NCBI GenBank assembly: GCA_902806575.1
Contig: CADCXD010000005.1
Coordinates: 124,001 to 188,000 of the forward strand
From: Jackrogersella multiformis
Lineage: Eukaryota; Ascomycota; Sordariomycetes; Xylariales; Hypoxylaceae
Length of the DNA stretch: 64,000 nt
Reading direction: 5' to 3'
Every line of letters starts with the position of its first letter. The stretch's first letter is position 1. Positions 62,152-64,000 of the stretch are shown in pieces. The notes under the pieces are model-generated. The model was not told where the DNA came from. It did not search any database and saw nothing but the letters and a program-made list of their open reading frames with translations. The position numbers and the translations under genes were made by a program.

Positions 62152-62664
62152 ATGGCTTACCAATTTCTTCCCGAGACAAGCGCCGTAGTTGCAGCTGACA
62201 CTGTTTTCGTCTACCCGCTCATATTCACGGCAGCCTGCCTGATTCCCGCTCTTGTCATCGCCGCGTCGTCCTTCTGGAAAGGCACCGAAACTTCCGCCCA
62301 CCACGTCTTCCTGACCGGCCTCCGCCTGTTCGCCATCGGCTTTGGATACATGGTCATAGGCGTCTTCTCCCTTCCCATCCTGAGCCTGCATTACGTCGAC
62401 AAGTACTAGGGCTGCTGGTCGACTCTCTTCAAGCCTCGCGGCCGCGGCGGCCGGGATGTAGAGGCTGAAGCTGAAGCTAAAGCGAAGACTAAGGATAACG
62501 GTGGGACACACGTTGTTGACGATGCTACTGCGGGTTCGCTGCGACAGAGGAGCTCGTCTGTGTCTGTCAGCGACGTTAGTGATCTTGACTTGGGTGACAT
62601 ACGGGATATTCTCGGTTCCGAGATTTACAATCACGAAGTGGGGGACTGGACTGAGTGGTTTTGA
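62152..62664 (+). pseudogene. Small membrane protein interrupted by one in-frame TAG
   Basis: The ATG at 62152 (context GACAATGG) opens an 85-codon frame ending in TAG at 62407-62409. It has two hydrophobic helices: VYPLIFTAACLIPALVIAAS (about 20-39), then FAIGFGYMVIGVFSLPILSL. The same frame continues without a stop for 84 more codons, to TGA at 62662-62664, with coding-like sequence: a basic KPRGRGGR patch, an Ala/Glu/Lys run, a Ser/Asp-rich segment and the end GDWTEWF. The whole looks like one 169-residue protein of unknown family (two membrane helices and a cytosolic tail) broken by a stop. TGG-to-TAG would be enough, giving DKYWGCW. The alternatives are a 57-nt phase-0 intron with a weak GTCATA donor (62353-62409), stop-codon readthrough, or a sequencing error. 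Confidence 0.55.
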
Positions 62665-64000
62665 GGTGCTGAGTGATGGATGATACATGGCAATGGGGGG
62701 TGGAGGATGAGGTTGGTCGCCTGCTGCGTGGAACGGTATGAAATTCCACAGAATTTCGCGGGTTTTCTTCTCGCTTTCGGCATACATACAACACGACCTC
62801 TCTATGGAAACCGGCTGGGGACACTACAGCATACGCATGCGACTAATGCTCGACTTTATGACGCCGTCATACCCTTTAACTTTCCGATTACGCATCAGGT
62901 ATCAACGGAACTCGGCCTTGCTTCTTCAGAATGCGACTGGAGGTCACGGTCATCTCGTTCACTTCTTTTAATAGGGATCCGATCAGTCGATTTACTACGT
63001 ACTACTGCGCTATTCATACCTAGATATGGACATTCGTTCTGAGTTTAGTTGGGCTACCTTGATACCACGAGGATATTTGGTGTTTAACCCACGAATACAT
63101 TCTTTGATTTCAGTATGATTTCTATTACCTGACTTCGGCGATTTGCTATATTTTTCTCTCCTTTCGTAAAGCTTTTCGTAAAGCTTTTCGTGTTCTTCGA
63201 ATCTACGTGTAAGTGCTTTGCTGCTTTCGTGCCGACAGAATTGACCAGTCGGCTAATTGACTATATGATTCCCCTGTATCGACGTTCGATTTTTGCTCGG
63301 ACACTCATTATTTTTAAATTAAGTATCTATGGATGTATTTTTCTTTATATGGATATGATCCCTAATTTCTATTATACTCATGTCTTAGGAGACGCGTTGC
63401 CATGTGACATCGTGTTATGTAAAGGACATGGATGAGCAGATGACTCAGAGCAGTAGGGGATATGGTGATATCATGATGTCATTAAGCGTGGATCAACCGT
63501 GGAATCGAGTACCTATAATAAACGCGTATACCTAACTTTGGGAAGTTGTAGCCTGGCACATTGTTTTACTCTTTATTGTAATAACGAGTAAATGCATTAT
63601 ATAGTACATAAAACCGGAAGACTTTTTTAACCATAAATCCTCCAAGATTAAAGCACATTCTTGTATATCCTACCTATATTATAAGGCCGATGACTAATAT
63701 ATTATATGCGGGGATCGTGAGGCACCTAAGCAGCACCGGTTCGGGCCGCTGACTCAACTGATCGTTGTCATAATTACCTATTCTTCCACATACAGCATTC
63801 CTGAGACTCTTAGGAGAGTTGTTTACAAGACGGAAATACATATATCGAATATTCCCTTATATACCTAAGTACGGGGATAGGTAACTTTAACAAGTTAAAA
63901 GGCCAAACACTCATCTTCGTATTCCCTTGCTTATTTTCCCAAGCATCATACCTCACGACCGGGAAAAAACACAGCAGAGGAAATGCACAATGGAAGTCCG
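62665..64000. other. Window end, no gene seen
   Basis: No supportable gene. A short direct repeat (GTAAAGCTTTTC, twice, 63167-63190) is present. Any gene continuing past 64000 is not visible. Confidence 0.6.

Noticed and set aside
62044..62787. 247-codon minus-strand open frame
   Set aside because: It runs antisense to the small membrane-protein frame, has no domain and an unnatural composition. The plus-strand frame has clear membrane helices and a good start context.

Overview
The window is nuclear DNA of a filamentous ascomycete (Pezizomycotina, most likely a sordariomycete). The evidence is short GT-AG introns of about 50-180 nt with CTAAC-type branch sites, fungal protein families (Rif1, Ric8, Med8, Dfg5/Dcw1-type GH76, PQ-loop MPDU1, choline sulfatase), pyrimidine-rich leaders, and a 7.3-kb block of extreme A+T content with the CpA-to-TpA signature of repeat-induced point mutation (RIP). 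I cannot name the species.

Layout. Positions 1-11.6 kb hold no gene I can support; they carry short simple repeats and many copies of a 10-bp palindrome. A conserved-looking coiled-coil protein of unknown function lies at 11639-13099 (+). It is followed by a GPI-anchored GH76 cell-wall enzyme (15451-17141, four exons), a vacuolar-type Ca2+/H+ exchanger with an unusually long central loop (21488-23978, four exons) and a very GC-rich SPRY-domain protein with proline-rich repeats (26920-28116). Two minus-strand genes come next: a glucose-6-phosphate 1-epimerase-like protein (30295-29093, three exons) and Rif1 (37253-31819, two exons, with both PP1-docking motifs).

From about 37.69 to 44.99 kb lies the RIP-mutated block. 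It contains a 135-bp direct repeat at its left edge and near its right end, and is best read as one or more dead transposons. After it come ric8 (45893-47652, five exons, one probable GC-AG intron), a tandem-repeat, low-complexity protein (48788-50235), an MPDU1-type PQ-loop protein (51329-52393), choline sulfatase (54662-56520), Mediator subunit Med8 (57606-58419), an F-box-like/DUF7730-type protein (60146-61246), and a small membrane-protein reading frame broken by one in-frame TAG (62152-62664).

The genes are ordinary, separately transcribed eukaryotic genes; I see no biosynthetic cluster or operon. Several fall into general themes: cell wall and glycosylation (GH76, MPDU1), ion and G-protein signalling (Ca2+ exchanger, Ric8), chromosome and transcription control (Rif1, Med8) and sulfur/sugar-phosphate metabolism. 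The most unusual non-coding signal is the palindrome TACCTAGGTA. I counted 31 exact copies by eye, all in intergenic or intronic DNA and none in coding sequence or in the A+T block.
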